Origin: Styela clava
Taxonomy: Eukaryota; Chordata; Ascidiacea; Stolidobranchia; Styelidae
Assembly (NCBI RefSeq): GCF_964204865.1
Contig: NC_135262.1
Coordinates: 1,116,001-1,180,000 of the forward strand
Direction: 5' to 3'
DNA length: 64,000 bases
This document shows, in pieces, positions 11,676 through 35,119 of this stretch. The notes beneath the pieces were generated by a model, which was given only the letters and a program-made list of their open reading frames with translations, was not told the DNA's origin and did not search any database. The translations under genes and the position numbers were made by a program. Positions within the stretch are counted from its first letter, which is position 1; each line of letters begins with the position of its first letter.

Positions 11676-14600
11676 TTAAGCAGTCAATACTGTAATTCGT
11701 CCCATATGAAAATCTTTAAATCTACTTGGCACTTTTGGACATCTTCTAGGACGATCTCTAACACTTGGAACAGGGGAAACAGAAGGTGCTGGACTTTCAG
11801 CAATAGGATCTGCTGTTTCATTATCAACATTCAAATTAGCAGTATCGTCAGAAATATCATTATCATGTAAAACATCAGCACCAGTGATATTTGTAAAACG
11901 CTTGCGAAAGGTACAATCATTCACTTTTTTTTTTAACAGAGAAGCATTTCTAGTTTTACTGCCAATATTGGGACTTTGTGCAGTAATCATAGAACCTTTT
12001 ACATTTATAACATCCATAGGCTCAGGTCTATATGCTGAAGAAAGCTTATTGCTTCTATTTTGTCTCATGATCACGGAGTCACCAACATGAATTTGTTCAG
12101 TCGGCTTTAAACAATTTCTTGCGTCAGCATACATTTTCTGTTTAGCCTTATGAAAACAATCACGATCACGTAAATCATTATCAACAGTAGAAACAATAAT
12201 TTCAGGTAATAGGACTTTAATATTAGTACCATACAATAATTCAGCAGGTGGTCTACCTGTTGTAACATGGGGGCATGCTCTATAATTTCTCAAAAATTTA
12301 TACATTTCCTGCTTCCAAGACTTGCCTTCAACCGTAGCAGTCTTGATAGCCTTACCCAAAGGTTTCATAAAATTTTCGGACTGGGCATTAGCTCTAGGCC
12401 ACAAGGGAGTTATCTTTCTATGACGTATGCCACACAGTTCCATGAAACGTCTGAATTGATAACTTTGCCAAGGAGGACCATTATCAGTTTTCACAACTTC
12501 AGGAAAACCTAGCATTGAAAATATTTTATCAAGAACAGGAATGACATAAAAATTAGACGTAGCTTTAACAATTTCAACAACAGGAAAACGAGAGTATTCA
12601 TCAATAACAACAAGACAATAGTCTCCACTGGGATATGGACCAGAAAAATCACAACTAACAGCTTGCCAAGCTTTTTGTGGCAACTCACTCATGCTTAAAG
12701 GGAGCATTCTCTCATCTTTCACAACAGAAGCACAAGCAGCACAGCTTTTCACCACATTTTCTACCATAGCATCCATACCAGGAAACCATATCTTTTCTCT
12801 TAACAAAGATTTTGTTTTACTCATACCCATATGTCCCTCATGAGCAATGTCAACAATTTTACGTCTCAAACATACTGGAATAACAATTCGATTACCTCGT
12901 AATAAAATACCTTGCTCAGTCACACAAAGTTCCCTGGCAATTTTGGCAAAAATAGACATTTCTTCACAATCTTTATACTTATACCATAAGTTATTTTGCA
13001 AACATTTTATCACATTCTGTATCACACTATCATTTTCAGAAGCACTTTTTATTTCACACAGTTTGATAGCTTTGGGACATGTATTCTCGCATACATAATT
13101 CACATATTCTTCTGTGACTTTATCAGAATGTACATTTTGCATTTCAATGGGATGCCTTGACATGTAGTCAGCAGGGTTAGTTTTCCCTGGACGATGTACA
13201 ATATTAAAGGTGTACTGTTGTAAACGCAAACACCAACGCTCAATCCTGGCAGAAGGTTTAGCAGTCACACTAGAAAACACACTCACTAAGGGTTTGTGAT
13301 CAGTAACAACAGTAAATTTTACACCATACAGATAGAGATGGAAATGTTCTATAGCCCAGCACACAGCAAGAGCTTCTCTCTCTATCTGGGAATAACGACT
13401 TTCCACGTCACTCAACAATCTAGATGCATACGCAATCACACGGACATATTCATTATCAATGTCAGATTCTTTCTGGACTAAAACACAACCAAGTCCAACT
13501 GGGGATGCATCTACAATAATTTCAGTACAAAGCTTAGGATCAAAATAAGACATAACAGTATCACTTGTGAGACTATTTTTCAATTCACAAAAAGCTTTTT
13601 CACAATTTTCACTCCATATAAAATCAACATTTTGTTTAGCAAGCTCTTGTATAGGTTTAACAATAGTTGAGTAATTAGGTATAAAACGAGACACATAGTT
13701 CGACATACCAAGAAAAGATTTAACTTGTTGCTTATCAGAAGGTCTATCAGCCTTGTTTATAGCTTCAACCTTATTTGGATCAGGTGACACACCTTTATCA
13801 CCAAAAATATTTCCAAAAAACTTTATAGACGATTGAAAAAATGAACACTTTTTCTTATTCAAAGTAAGACCACAGTCTCTTATACGTTGCAAACAGGCTC
13901 TTAAATCTTTCTCATGCTCAGCCTCATTTACACTACTGATATAAATATCATCTGAGATGTTTTTGACACCTCTTAAGCCGTGCAATGCTTGTTCAATCAA
14001 ATATTGAAATTTTTCACTAGCAGCATTGACTCCATAATTCAATCTTTTATATCTGTATAATCCAATATGGGTACTAAAAGTAGTAATATGTCTACTGTCA
14101 GGGTGTAATTCAATTTGGTGATAACCCTGGTTCAAATCCAGCTTGGAAAATACTTTATATCCATTTAAATCATGTATAAGTTCATCAACAGTAGGCATAG
14201 GGTGTTTTACCCTCTTTATTGCCTCATTCGCAGCTCGCATATCGACACATAGTCGAATGTTTTTTGGGTCACAAGGTTTAGGAACACATACAATAGGAGA
14301 GACCCATGGAGTAGGACAATTTCCCACACTTTCACAAATGTTTTCATCACACAGTTTAGCAACAGCACTTTCGACTTTTTGACGCATTTTAAAAGGAACT
14401 CGTCTGTGCTTTTGATGAACAGGGTTTACAGAATCATCAATATTCAACTTCAATTGGAAGTTTTTCAATTTCCCCAACCCTTGAAAAATTGAATTATAAT
14501 CCCTTAAAATATTTTCAGTGAGATCCACTCGATCATTTGACACAGAGTTAATAATTTTCAAAATACCAAGATCACTAGCAGTCTTGAAAGAGAGCAAACA

Positions 14601-15821
14601 ACCAATTGCATATCTAACAACATAGAATACAGTGTTGATGCATTTGCCACACTTAGAAGTTACAACTGCATGAAATTTCCCCTTCACAGACAAGGGCTTT
14701 CTACTTCCATAAGCATAAAGCTTAATATTTGCAGTTTCCAATTTGCATGGTTTACTGGATCTACTTTTTAAATTTTGAAAAGTTTTGTAATCGAGTACAT
14801 TGACACTAGCACCACTATCTATAAGCATAGAACAAAGCACATTGTTAATTTTCAACTGTACTTTAGCAGGATTATTGTTATTGGAACAATTACACATTGA
14901 TCCATTCACTGAGAGAATATATTCATGATTCTCAGAGCTCATTTCACTCAGTTCATGATCTCTGCAATCATGTTTAGGCTCATTTTGCACACTGTTCAAC
15001 TTGGGCTTGTTGAATTTACTATTCGCTTCTTTACAGAATCTAGCAAAATGACCATACTTGGAACAGGTATAACATCTGCGACCATATGCAGGACACATTT
15101 CTGCATGTGGATACACTCCACCGCAACTGAAACATGATTTTCGTTTTGTATGAAAGGTTTTACCTTTATTACTTTGATGCTTCTTTGTCTGATCTCTTGA
15201 ATGACTAGAATTGTTGGATGAAATGTTCTTTTTCCACTTTCTTTTGTAGGAACTAACTCCACATATTCCTTGGATACTTGACTCACTCTCCATTGCACAC
15301 AGTTGATCTTTAGCCAACTCCATCGCTTTTCCAGTCTCAAGCAATGTTGTGAGATTCATTGACTTTGTGAGAGTTTTTTTTCTTAGTTCTGAAGATAGGC
15401 AACCTTGTATAATTTGACTTTTAATCTCAGAATCACGATTTTCTCCAAATTCAAAGTTTAATGAAATCTTCTTCAATCTCGTACAAAACTGATCTAAACT
15501 TTCACCTTCCTCTTGTTTTGAATTTCGGAATATATATTTTTCATATTCACTGTTTGACTTGGGAACGAAATATGATGTCAGTTTGTCTTTTACGTCTGAG
15601 AATTTGTCAGATTCTTCTTTTAATGTTTCATATATATCATAGCACTCATCACCCATATAGTGCAGTAAAAGATTATTCTTCTTTTCTCTGTCATCTTCGG
15701 TATCTTTGAGGTTCATGGCTAACATTAAAACTTCGAAACGCGATAACCATTTCTTCCACCGGGGACCAGCATTTGATAAGCCTTCACAATCAAATGATCT
15801 GAAATCTGGTAGATTTGCCAT
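11676..15821 (-). CDS. Gag-Pol polyprotein of Ty3/gypsy element 1, intact
   Basis: A single 1381-residue polyprotein for a complete retrotransposition cycle. Domains in order: Gag capsid-like region (about 1-220); two zinc-knuckle-like motifs (about 228-265), 'CFSCGGVYPHAEMC' and the canonical 'CYTCSKYGHFARFC'; aspartic protease 'LIDSGASVNVLD' (about 345); reverse transcriptase with 'YHQIELHPDSRHITTF' and the catalytic 'ISDDIYIS'; RNase H starting 'EIIVDASPVGLGC'; integrase with an HHCC zinc site ('HEGHMGMSKTK..' to 'SCAAC') and a DDE core ('CDFSGPYP', 'VKTDNGPP', 'RANAQSENFMK'). Gag and Pol share one frame without a frameshift signal, unlike element 2. The start at 15821 is the first ATG (MANLPDFRSFD). 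No stops or gaps are seen, so it may be functional. Codon use is AT-rich like its surroundings. Confidence 0.93.
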   Translation of the reverse strand: MANLPDFRSFDCEGLSNAGPRWKKWLSRFEVLMLAMNLKDTEDDREKKNNLLLHYMGDECYDIYETLKEESDKFSDVKDKLTSYFVPKSNSEYEKYIFRNSKQEEGESLDQFCTRLKKISLNFEFGENRDSEIKSQIIQGCLSSELRKKTLTKSMNLTTLLETGKAMELAKDQLCAMESESSIQGICGVSSYKRKWKKNISSNNSSHSRDQTKKHQSNKGKTFHTKRKSCFSCGGVYPHAEMCPAYGRRCYTCSKYGHFARFCKEANSKFNKPKLNSVQNEPKHDCRDHELSEMSSENHEYILSVNGSMCNCSNNNNPAKVQLKINNVLCSMLIDSGASVNVLDYKTFQNLKSRSSKPCKLETANIKLYAYGSRKPLSVKGKFHAVVTSKCGKCINTVFYVVRYAIGCLLSFKTASDLGILKIINSVSNDRVDLTENILRDYNSIFQGLGKLKNFQLKLNIDDSVNPVHQKHRRVPFKMRQKVESAVAKLCDENICESVGNCPTPWVSPIVCVPKPCDPKNIRLCVDMRAANEAIKRVKHPMPTVDELIHDLNGYKVFSKLDLNQGYHQIELHPDSRHITTFSTHIGLYRYKRLNYGVNAASEKFQYLIEQALHGLRGVKNISDDIYISSVNEAEHEKDLRACLQRIRDCGLTLNKKKCSFFQSSIKFFGNIFGDKGVSPDPNKVEAINKADRPSDKQQVKSFLGMSNYVSRFIPNYSTIVKPIQELAKQNVDFIWSENCEKAFCELKNSLTSDTVMSYFDPKLCTEIIVDASPVGLGCVLVQKESDIDNEYVRVIAYASRLLSDVESRYSQIEREALAVCWAIEHFHLYLYGVKFTVVTDHKPLVSVFSSVTAKPSARIERWCLRLQQYTFNIVHRPGKTNPADYMSRHPIEMQNVHSDKVTEEYVNYVCENTCPKAIKLCEIKSASENDSVIQNVIKCLQNNLWYKYKDCEEMSIFAKIARELCVTEQGILLRGNRIVIPVCLRRKIVDIAHEGHMGMSKTKSLLREKIWFPGMDAMVENVVKSCAACASVVKDERMLPLSMSELPQKAWQAVSCDFSGPYPSGDYCLVVIDEYSRFPVVEIVKATSNFYVIPVLDKIFSMLGFPEVVKTDNGPPWQSYQFRRFMELCGIRHRKITPLWPRANAQSENFMKPLGKAIKTATVEGKSWKQEMYKFLRNYRACPHVTTGRPPAELLYGTNIKVLLPEIIVSTVDNDLRDRDCFHKAKQKMYADARNCLKPTEQIHVGDSVIMRQNRSNKLSSAYRPEPMDVINVKGSMITAQSPNIGSKTRNASLLKKKVNDCTFRKRFTNITGADVLHDNDISDDTANLNVDNETADPIAESPAPSVSPVPSVRDRPRRCPKVPSRFKDFHMGRITVLTA

Positions 15822-16058
15822 CTTCTATATGTGGGTTAAGAACTTGTAAACAGCACAGACCACTTAGGAATGCAATATACAATTCTGGAATGTTTCTTGG
15901 CTTTTGAAACTGTACAACACTTAGTTGACTCTTGACTTCCGTTGACCACTAATTCACACCAAGTTCCGTAGGTATTTCCCGTATTCGAGGTTGCACTTAG
16001 CTTCCTTTACCACTTAGGTTAACGTTATCTGTTACCGTTGCTTTATCCTCGTCGCCAA

Positions 16059-16273
16059 TGTAAGGTGGTGTATATACACGCACAACTATATTGCATTTGT
16101 AGACTTTATTCACATTCGAAACAGAACACATTCCAGATAGATAAACTTAAAACAGTTAATGCACACAGTACCAACTCATAACAGCTAATGTCCCACAGTA
16201 CACGTGATAAGTACAGAACTTAGAAGTCACCTTCAGACATGAACGGACACGGGTCAAAGGTCACTATATTACA
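16059..16273 (-). repeat. 5' LTR of element 1
   Basis: A 215-bp terminal repeat, promoter end for the minus-strand element, flanked outside by the target duplication 'gttac'. The candidate primer binding site lies immediately inside it, at about 16043-16058. Confidence 0.92.
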
Positions 16274-17807
16274 GTTACCCTATAATAATATAAACAATTA
16301 AGACATTTTATACTCCCCCAAAATGAATACGAACTTCAGTTACCTTATTTTGGCCAGTGATATAATGCAGAATACCCGACATCGTGAGTAAAGTTGACTT
16401 GTTATTATTTAATGCATGAATAACCACGACTATTTGGCAAAACGGGGAATCCCCTGTACCGATACATCAGATTCTGCTGTTGTTGTCTGGAATCTTATAA
16501 TTGACTTGTAAAACAAGAGCTGCGGTTGTCAGTCTAAATATGCATTACATCAATTACCTAACCAATTTTACGCAGTTTTCACCAGGCCGGTGTAGGTGCT
16601 TTAGTTCTGGGTTTTCTGCTTCTCATAGTAATTTAACTGGGATAGCATTTTACAGCTATTGTTTACGATATTCAACGGGTCTAGTATACCTAGTACCACA
16701 AGTACTTCCAATCCGTTCCGTTTTGGATGATCATCCACATACTTTGGTGGGCTTATTACGTCACTGTGACGCCGAAATGACGTAATTTTTCGGTGACGTA
16801 GTCAGGCGGGGGTTAGGATTGACATATGCAAAAATTGTTGAGCCAGGCCAACTGGAAGTGCATGTGGTACTAAACTATACCGGACCCGTATTCAACTTGG
16901 TTAGATGAAAGATCAATCAATGCTGTTGGACTGAGAATGCTACACGCTGTGTGTTTCGGTATTTACTATTAGATTTGTATCTCGTGATATCAACATGATC
17001 AAGGCCCATCCACCGGAATTAAAGAAGTTTATGGATAAAAGATTGGATTTAAAGTTTGTGTTTGGCAGTCGTCGGGTGCGGTTGCATTTTTGAACGGCGC
17101 AGAAAGATTAGATTGACAACAATGAACCAGCACTTAAGGAATATCAACAAGTAAAGGCCGAAATATGAAATTACATGGCAGCATAAAGGCAACATACGGA
17201 CATCATAACAGAATCGAAAGATGAATACAACAGGGATTGATTCAGATATTTTATTTTGTGACAAAGAGTATGATATACTGCTATTTCTAGAAATTCCGCT
17301 TGAATACTGAGTATTCAACTATATATGTGTAAATAGTTTGCAGTGTAACTTACAGTGTAACATTTTTAAACATTCATTTAGTGGCATATTTTTGATTTGT
17401 TCTCTCTGTGTGTATACCGGTACTGTTTTAACAATGTTGGCCACGTCAATGTATCAATTAGGCTACAGACCTGCTCACGTGTGATTAGTGTTTTTCCTAA
17501 TAATTGCTTTTATGAGTGTCCGCACACCGAATTTGCCGCCATGGTTTTGCGTTTGTTTGTATATTAAACCACTTATCACCTTTTCCGCAATGCCCAATCT
17601 AGCAATCAGTGTAGTTTTTCATGGCTTGGTTTTTCTTAAAGCTTTCATGGCTTCATGAGTATGACTATCGTCGCAAATTTATTACATTCCACTCCCCACG
17701 TTATCTTTGCATGAGGTTGTAGGTATTGGTCATTATCAACGTAATTATTGAAAGAATGTACAACAGCCCGAAAGTTTATTACTATCGTGTATTTTGTTTT
17801 TTAAGTT
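16274..17807. other. KelB upstream segment, no gene seen
   Basis: 16370-16600 is one of three copies of a roughly 240-bp repeat, the others at 43140-43365 and 43865-44040. Its core is 'acggggaatcccct', and it is followed by 'caccaggccggtgtaggt'. That last site is the intact form of a spot where KelC carries a hAT insertion (43370). The remaining sequence to 17807 holds no coding exon that I can support. Confidence 0.5.
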
Positions 17808-17992
17808 TGGCCCAAGCCTCATTTAATTGGGCTTGTGTTTTTGTGTGCGTGCTGGTGGGCAGGCACATGAGATACTTCATGTTTTAAACTTTTTTGTAGG
17901 TTTTGCTTGCCCTCCAGAATTCTCCATTTTAAATTTAGGTTTGTTATGGAGTTTTCGAAATAAACTATCTATCTATCTATCTATCTAGATCT
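17808..17992 (+). mobile_element. 3' tail of a LINE, truncated, just upstream of KelB
   Basis: A + strand counterpart of the minus-strand tail at 1624-1810: 'ttggcccaagcct', 'gttttaaac', 'gccctccagaattctc' and 'aataaactatctatctat', ending in a short (CTAT)n array. It abuts 'agatctgttaaactattatttat', which belongs to the conserved upstream block of the kelch genes. The insertion therefore replaced or displaced the distal part of that block in KelB. Confidence 0.65.
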
Positions 17993-18067
17993 GTTAAACT
18001 ATTATTTATCGAGAAATAGTGGTAGATGAGTCCAGTTAGATCTTTCTAGTCACCTGGAACTGAAACA

Positions 18068-30885
<12,818 letters not shown>

Positions 30886-30949
30886 ACAATGACTGAATAT
30901 CCAACGTCAATACTTCAACCCTCAACCCTTTTAAACTGCTATGATTAAC

Positions 30950-31328
30950 AATCACTTTATTGATGGAACTTTCATTGATTTACTCATCCTATGTGCTTTA
31001 TCAAAACAGCAGATTTTTAATATATCAATATTTTCGATATCTTGGTGTGATTTTAAATTGTAAATATCATTTCACAGATCAAACAATTCAGGTCGATATT
31101 AAGACTTAAGTAAAGGATTCCATTGTTGAGACTCTTTTATCTAGAATTTATTGTTTGTTTTAACTTAGTAATTACTATATATAATGGTTTTTCATCATTC
31201 CAATGTTTCTTTATTAATTGATTTTGATAAACTTTATTGATGGAACTTTCATTGATTTACTCATCCTATGTGCTTTATCAAAACAGCAGATTTTCAATAT
31301 ATCAATATTTTCGCTATCTTGGTGTGAA
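30950..31328 (+). repeat. Direct repeat at the KelB/KelB' duplication junction
   Basis: 'tttattgatggaactttcat' and about 100 bp after it occur twice, at 30955-31060 and 31228-31328. Right after the second copy, at about 31328, the sequence switches to 'caccttaatgtagaattggc', which is homologous to intron 10 of KelB near 29281. The junction of 3'-flank to intron 10 marks the breakpoint of an unequal exchange or similar duplication. Confidence 0.75.
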
Positions 31329-31983
31329 TAAACACCTTAATGTAGAATTGGCTGTACTAGTGACAGAGCATATGTAACAGGAATCTATACCAATATACAA
31401 TTTTGAAAATAATATCTGAGCTGTTTTTGATTTTATTAGAAATTGCCAAGACATATACGACTGGAATTGAATCAGAATTAACTGTATTTGATATTCTGAA
31501 TTCTTTATTTCCGGAATAATTCAGAATAATTTTATTTGTAAATTTAGAGCAATTTGGTTGTCTCGGAATGACGTAAAAAATAATTAATAATGAAAAACTG
31601 TAGAAATTAGATGCTACATTCGAAAATGGTAAATTATACGTATTGGAAATGGAAAATTATCTCAATACTAGAGAGTACTTGGACATGGTTCTAAGGAGTT
31701 GGTATAATTTACAAAGAATAAATTCTCTTTGTCGGTGGCTTATGAGGCAAAACAAGATTCAAGAGGGAAAAAAATAGGAATTCAGTTGGTGCATGTTCTC
31801 CAGTTGCATACGTGTGGGCAGAAAAGTTAAGTTGAATAGAAAATGTCGACTTAAAAAAGTTTAATTCTATAAAACAGCTCTCCATCTGCATTGTACATTA
31901 ATTTTGTGGAAGAATTTATGGTTACATGACGATTGCCAACCTAAAAATCTAAGTTCACAAAATCTTCATATCATTCTATTCAG

Positions 31984-33082
31984 GCTTCATTTACTGTATT
32001 GGAAGTTACAACGGTAAATATCTATCAAATACAATAAATCAATCCGTCAGATTCAACATGGACGAAACTTCCTTCAATGCCGACTGCAAGAAATGGTGCA
32101 GAAGCAGTTGAACTTGATGGGAAGACTTATGACATGGGTAAGAAATTATTTTCAAATATATTCTGCGTAAATGATACACTGCGAATAGGTTTCATAAATC
32201 AGCCTCGCGGATGTGTGCAAAATTTCATCTTACTGGCCATACGTACACATCACCGATACATATGTCTTCGGGTCGATATTATTTAACAGACCCAATAAAG
32301 TGTTACATAATTTTTTCAAGCAATATTGACATAAACTCACGTGGCTGAAATCCAAGAAACAAAATCAAATAAATTTTCCAATTATAATTCGAATGATAGT
32401 TTGAGATATCTCATTTTTCAGGCGGACACGGCGGCATTTTTTTACTCGAATATTGTGGAATGCTTCGATACAGTTGCCGAAACATGGGCCACTGTTGCCA
32501 GATTAAACAATCCAAGGGGATATTTTAAAGCCTGTGTTATTGAAGGAAAGATATTTGCTGTTGGAGGGTGAGTTGGAACTTGATTTATAAACTAAGCTAT
32601 TTATTGCACGTATCTATTATTCAATCAACATGTTGTTTAGTCCAAAACTGAAAACAACTTATTTTGTATATTAGTAATTTAGACTCTGAATAAGCAACCA
32701 TTCATTCGGTAGTTCAAATCTGCCATGTCTGGAAAATTAGATTCTTTAAGTCTAGCTCTAGCATGATTAATCGCAACCCAAATTGGGTGATTTCCATGTC
32801 CAAGGTGTATCTATCCTATCGCTACTTAGCCATCATTTGTACTTTTGTCGTTTTGATAGAAAGGAATAAAATAAGTAAAATTCAACTAATGTATAACTCT
32901 ATTATACTAATTTTGGGTTTCCTATTTAATAATTTGATTGCGTCGTTATTTATTGCAGGCATGTTTCCAAGAACACAATAGAAGAATATGATCCAGCTGT
33001 TAACTCCTGGAAAGTTGTTGAAACAATGGATGGGAAAGACATTCAGATATGGGCTTCTATCGCTTTGAATGTTTCTTTATAA
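31984..33082 (+). pseudogene. KelB': second 3' remnant of a kelch-like gene (exons 11-13)
   Basis: Three exons equivalent to KelB exons 11-13: 31984-32137, 32422-32567 and 32959-33082. Splice sites are intact. The first is 154 nt, two short of the family's 156: the bases that encode 'MKF' before 'NPSDS' have lost 2 nt, and the shifted frame soon stops. The second is 146 nt, four more than 142, with another frame shift near a run of seven T. The last exon is normal length and still encodes 'NTIEEYDPAVNSWKVV'. The copy begins in intron 10, behind the junction at 31328, and has no BTB or BACK. It is not usable as an alternative 3' end of KelB without correcting two frames, so I call it dead. Confidence 0.85.
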
Positions 33083-34110
33083 ACAAGGTCTGAATATCCC
33101 ACGCCAAAGCACTGCGGCGATTGACAATCACTTTGATGTTTGAAAACTTTCATTAATTTACCAATCCAACATGTTAGGCCACCCGACGATGATATAAAAC
33201 AACGAAGAGCATCTTACTCTCCCCCGTGATGGATTGAACAATTTTATAATTTTATTTTTGGCAATGAACAATGACTTCTGCATGACGTAACAATTGAATC
33301 GAATCAGCTGTTAGCGAACAGATGAATCTTAGTTATTACTGCTCGATCTTGCGTTGAGTTGGGCAGCATTTCCATGGCCCTGTTTAGTTATTATTAGTTA
33401 AGGTATGCTAAGACGTTGTTAAAGTATAAGTAAGTTATTAAACACTTGTAGATCCTTACCACGGATATGGGCCGTGAGACGAAGCCTTGAAAACGCCCAG
33501 AAAATGAGTTTCGTAGCGCACATCTGGTAACTAAATAAATTCTTCAGTTTTGTGTGAAAATGAACATACTGAACGCATTACAGCTTGTTCCACAATTCTG
33601 ATGCGAAATATAAGAGGTTCCCGGAAATTCAATAACCATAGATTTACAACACATACATAAGAACTATGCAATTCGAGAGCCCTACAGCACGCTAACACAA
33701 ATGTATTCCTGTAATGTTTTGACTGACCAAAATCAGACTTCCCCAGTCAATCATAATTTATTAGGTAGATTACGAAAAATATGGCATACATGTAGCCAAC
33801 AACAAAAAAATACTTTAATTGTGTAGCAGGAGTCGCGAGTGACCTCGAAAGGTCTTCAAGCAGCGACACCAACAACGCTGATTCACATTAGCGAATAAAT
33901 TTTATGTAATAACCACAAGCAGTTTGCAACAAGAACGGCATAAAAAGCTACATCCATTTTATAGAAGCTATCAAATGTATTTATTTTTTAAGCAATGAAG
34001 TCACAAATTAACTTCGTGAGCACGAAAACACAAATAAATCAGTTATTTCTCACTTAGAAATTCACCGGAAAAGTCAAGAAAATTAAATTAATGTACAATA
34101 TCTACATAAC
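33083..34110. other. KelB' 3' flank and inverted copy of upstream DNA, no gene seen
   Basis: From about 33250 to 33530 the sequence reads as the reverse complement of 42640-42940 and 62390-62670. For example, 'gacttctgcatgacgtaaca' here answers to 'ttgttacgtcatgcagaagt' near 42890. It is an inverted duplicate of the segment upstream of KelC and KelD. No coding exon was recognised. Confidence 0.55.
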
Positions 34111-34148
34111 ATAGTGAACAGAAATATTACAATTAGTCTTTTTTTAGT

Positions 34149-34600
34149 TTATGTGGTTATGTATTTGAACAAAGGCAATATTATTTCTAGAAACAGGGCT
34201 ACGACACTAACAAATGTCCGAAAAAAATAAATGATACTTATTAAATCAACTGCAATATCTAATTCACTTTCTTCTGAATTGTTTTCGAAATCCACTATCT
34301 CGAAAATCGACTTTTTCTCTATAAGTGTACTGTGATTTTTGCAGGCAATACAAAAACAAAAATCTGTGCAATTTAAGTTGATTTTGGCACACTTGCATAA
34401 ATTATTTTGACTATTTTTCTTACACTTGCAGTTTGCCAACTCAAGAACTGATTTGAGAGCCACATGCTTCTTCAGTGAATCATTGTTGGATGGGAGAGTA
34501 TAATCCTTATGTTTGCCAGTGTTAAATAGACGTGCCCTGGTATCATTTACATTCTTCATATCCTCTTCATACAGTAACAAACAAATTCCTCAGCTTTATT
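34149..34600 (-). pseudogene. Cys-rich CXC-like protein remnant (mobile-element-associated family)
   Basis: A minus-strand frame of about 145 codons with 'LLYEEDMKNVNDTRARLFN' followed by 'CKCKKNSQNNLCKC' and 'LNCTDFCFCIACKN'. I recognise the pattern (LYG..., then CxCxK...CxC...CTDxCxCxxC) from multi-copy uncharacterised proteins in invertebrate genomes; the Cys-rich end is likely a zinc-binding CXC-type module. The middle of the family, which should contain 'ANYQAxI', is missing here between 'KKHV' and 'ALKSVLELANC'. It is present in the paralogue at 58250-58800, so this copy carries an internal deletion of about 100 nt. Upstream coding continues only weakly ('EVDEALINKAEEF'). The tail after the Cys module is acidic, then hydrophobic. 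Function unknown. Confidence 0.45.
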
Positions 34601-35115
34601 TATTAATGCCTCGTCAACCTCAAAAGATCTTCATAGTTAAGAAAAAAATGAATTGAAAACCTTAATGAAGTCTCCAACATGAGTTTGATGGGCAGTTCCA
34701 ATTGCATAAAAGTGCTAAAGTATTTCAATATGAATAGCTCACCTAAGCTGTTTGCAACTATTATGATTCTCATATACCTTTACGCTTCAAGACTTTTTGT
34801 TTAATCCATTTTATAGCCCTGATAGCAGCAGGGATTAGAGCCTGCGTTAGGTCTGATTGGTGGAACATTGCCGTTTTCTTTTGTAGTACAGTATCTAAAA
34901 TGAGGAGGAAAATCATATTTGGAACAGCATGAGTGTAAAAATACCACTAAATACTAACTAATACATTGAATACATAATGCATTTTATCTGATGTACTGAG
35001 TGATCGTATATATGCTCATTGCATGCACTACAGTCCAGCAGTTTTTGCATACCAGTACTAGACTATATCTACACTAAATTTTGATATATCACAGTCTGAA
35101 ATGCCCTATGATTAT
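34600..35115. other. KelC upstream segment, left part
   Basis: Homologous by eye to 58800-59285, for example 'gcctgcgttaggt..gattgg' and 'ttgtagtacagtatctaaaatg'. It is interrupted at 35116 by Ty3/gypsy element 2 and resumes at 42275. No gene is supported beyond the weak upstream extension of the Cys-rich remnant. Confidence 0.5.
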
Positions 35116-35119
35116 GGAC

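Larger units (their letters stand above)
11270..16273 (-). mobile_element. Complete Ty3/gypsy LTR retrotransposon (element 1)
   Basis: A 5.0-kb element on the minus strand bounded by two 215-bp direct repeats (11270-11484 and 16059-16273). They read identical by eye and start TG and end CA. The 5-bp sequence 'gttac' flanks both sides (11265-11269, 16274-16278) as a target duplication. Inside the 5' LTR (minus strand) lies 'ttggcgacgaggataa', a candidate primer binding site starting with TGG. Next to the 3' LTR is 'ggtttggaggga', a candidate polypurine tract. One uninterrupted gag-pol frame fills the interior. Matching LTRs and an open frame indicate a recent, possibly active insertion. Confidence 0.93.

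Noticed and set aside
13296..15709. Several plus-strand open frames across element 1
   Set aside because: They are shadows of the minus-strand Gag-Pol frame, with no start context or domain of their own.
31984..33082. KelB' exons as an alternative 3' cassette of KelB
   Set aside because: Exon 11 lost 2 nt and exon 12 gained 4 nt relative to the family, so splicing to either breaks the frame.
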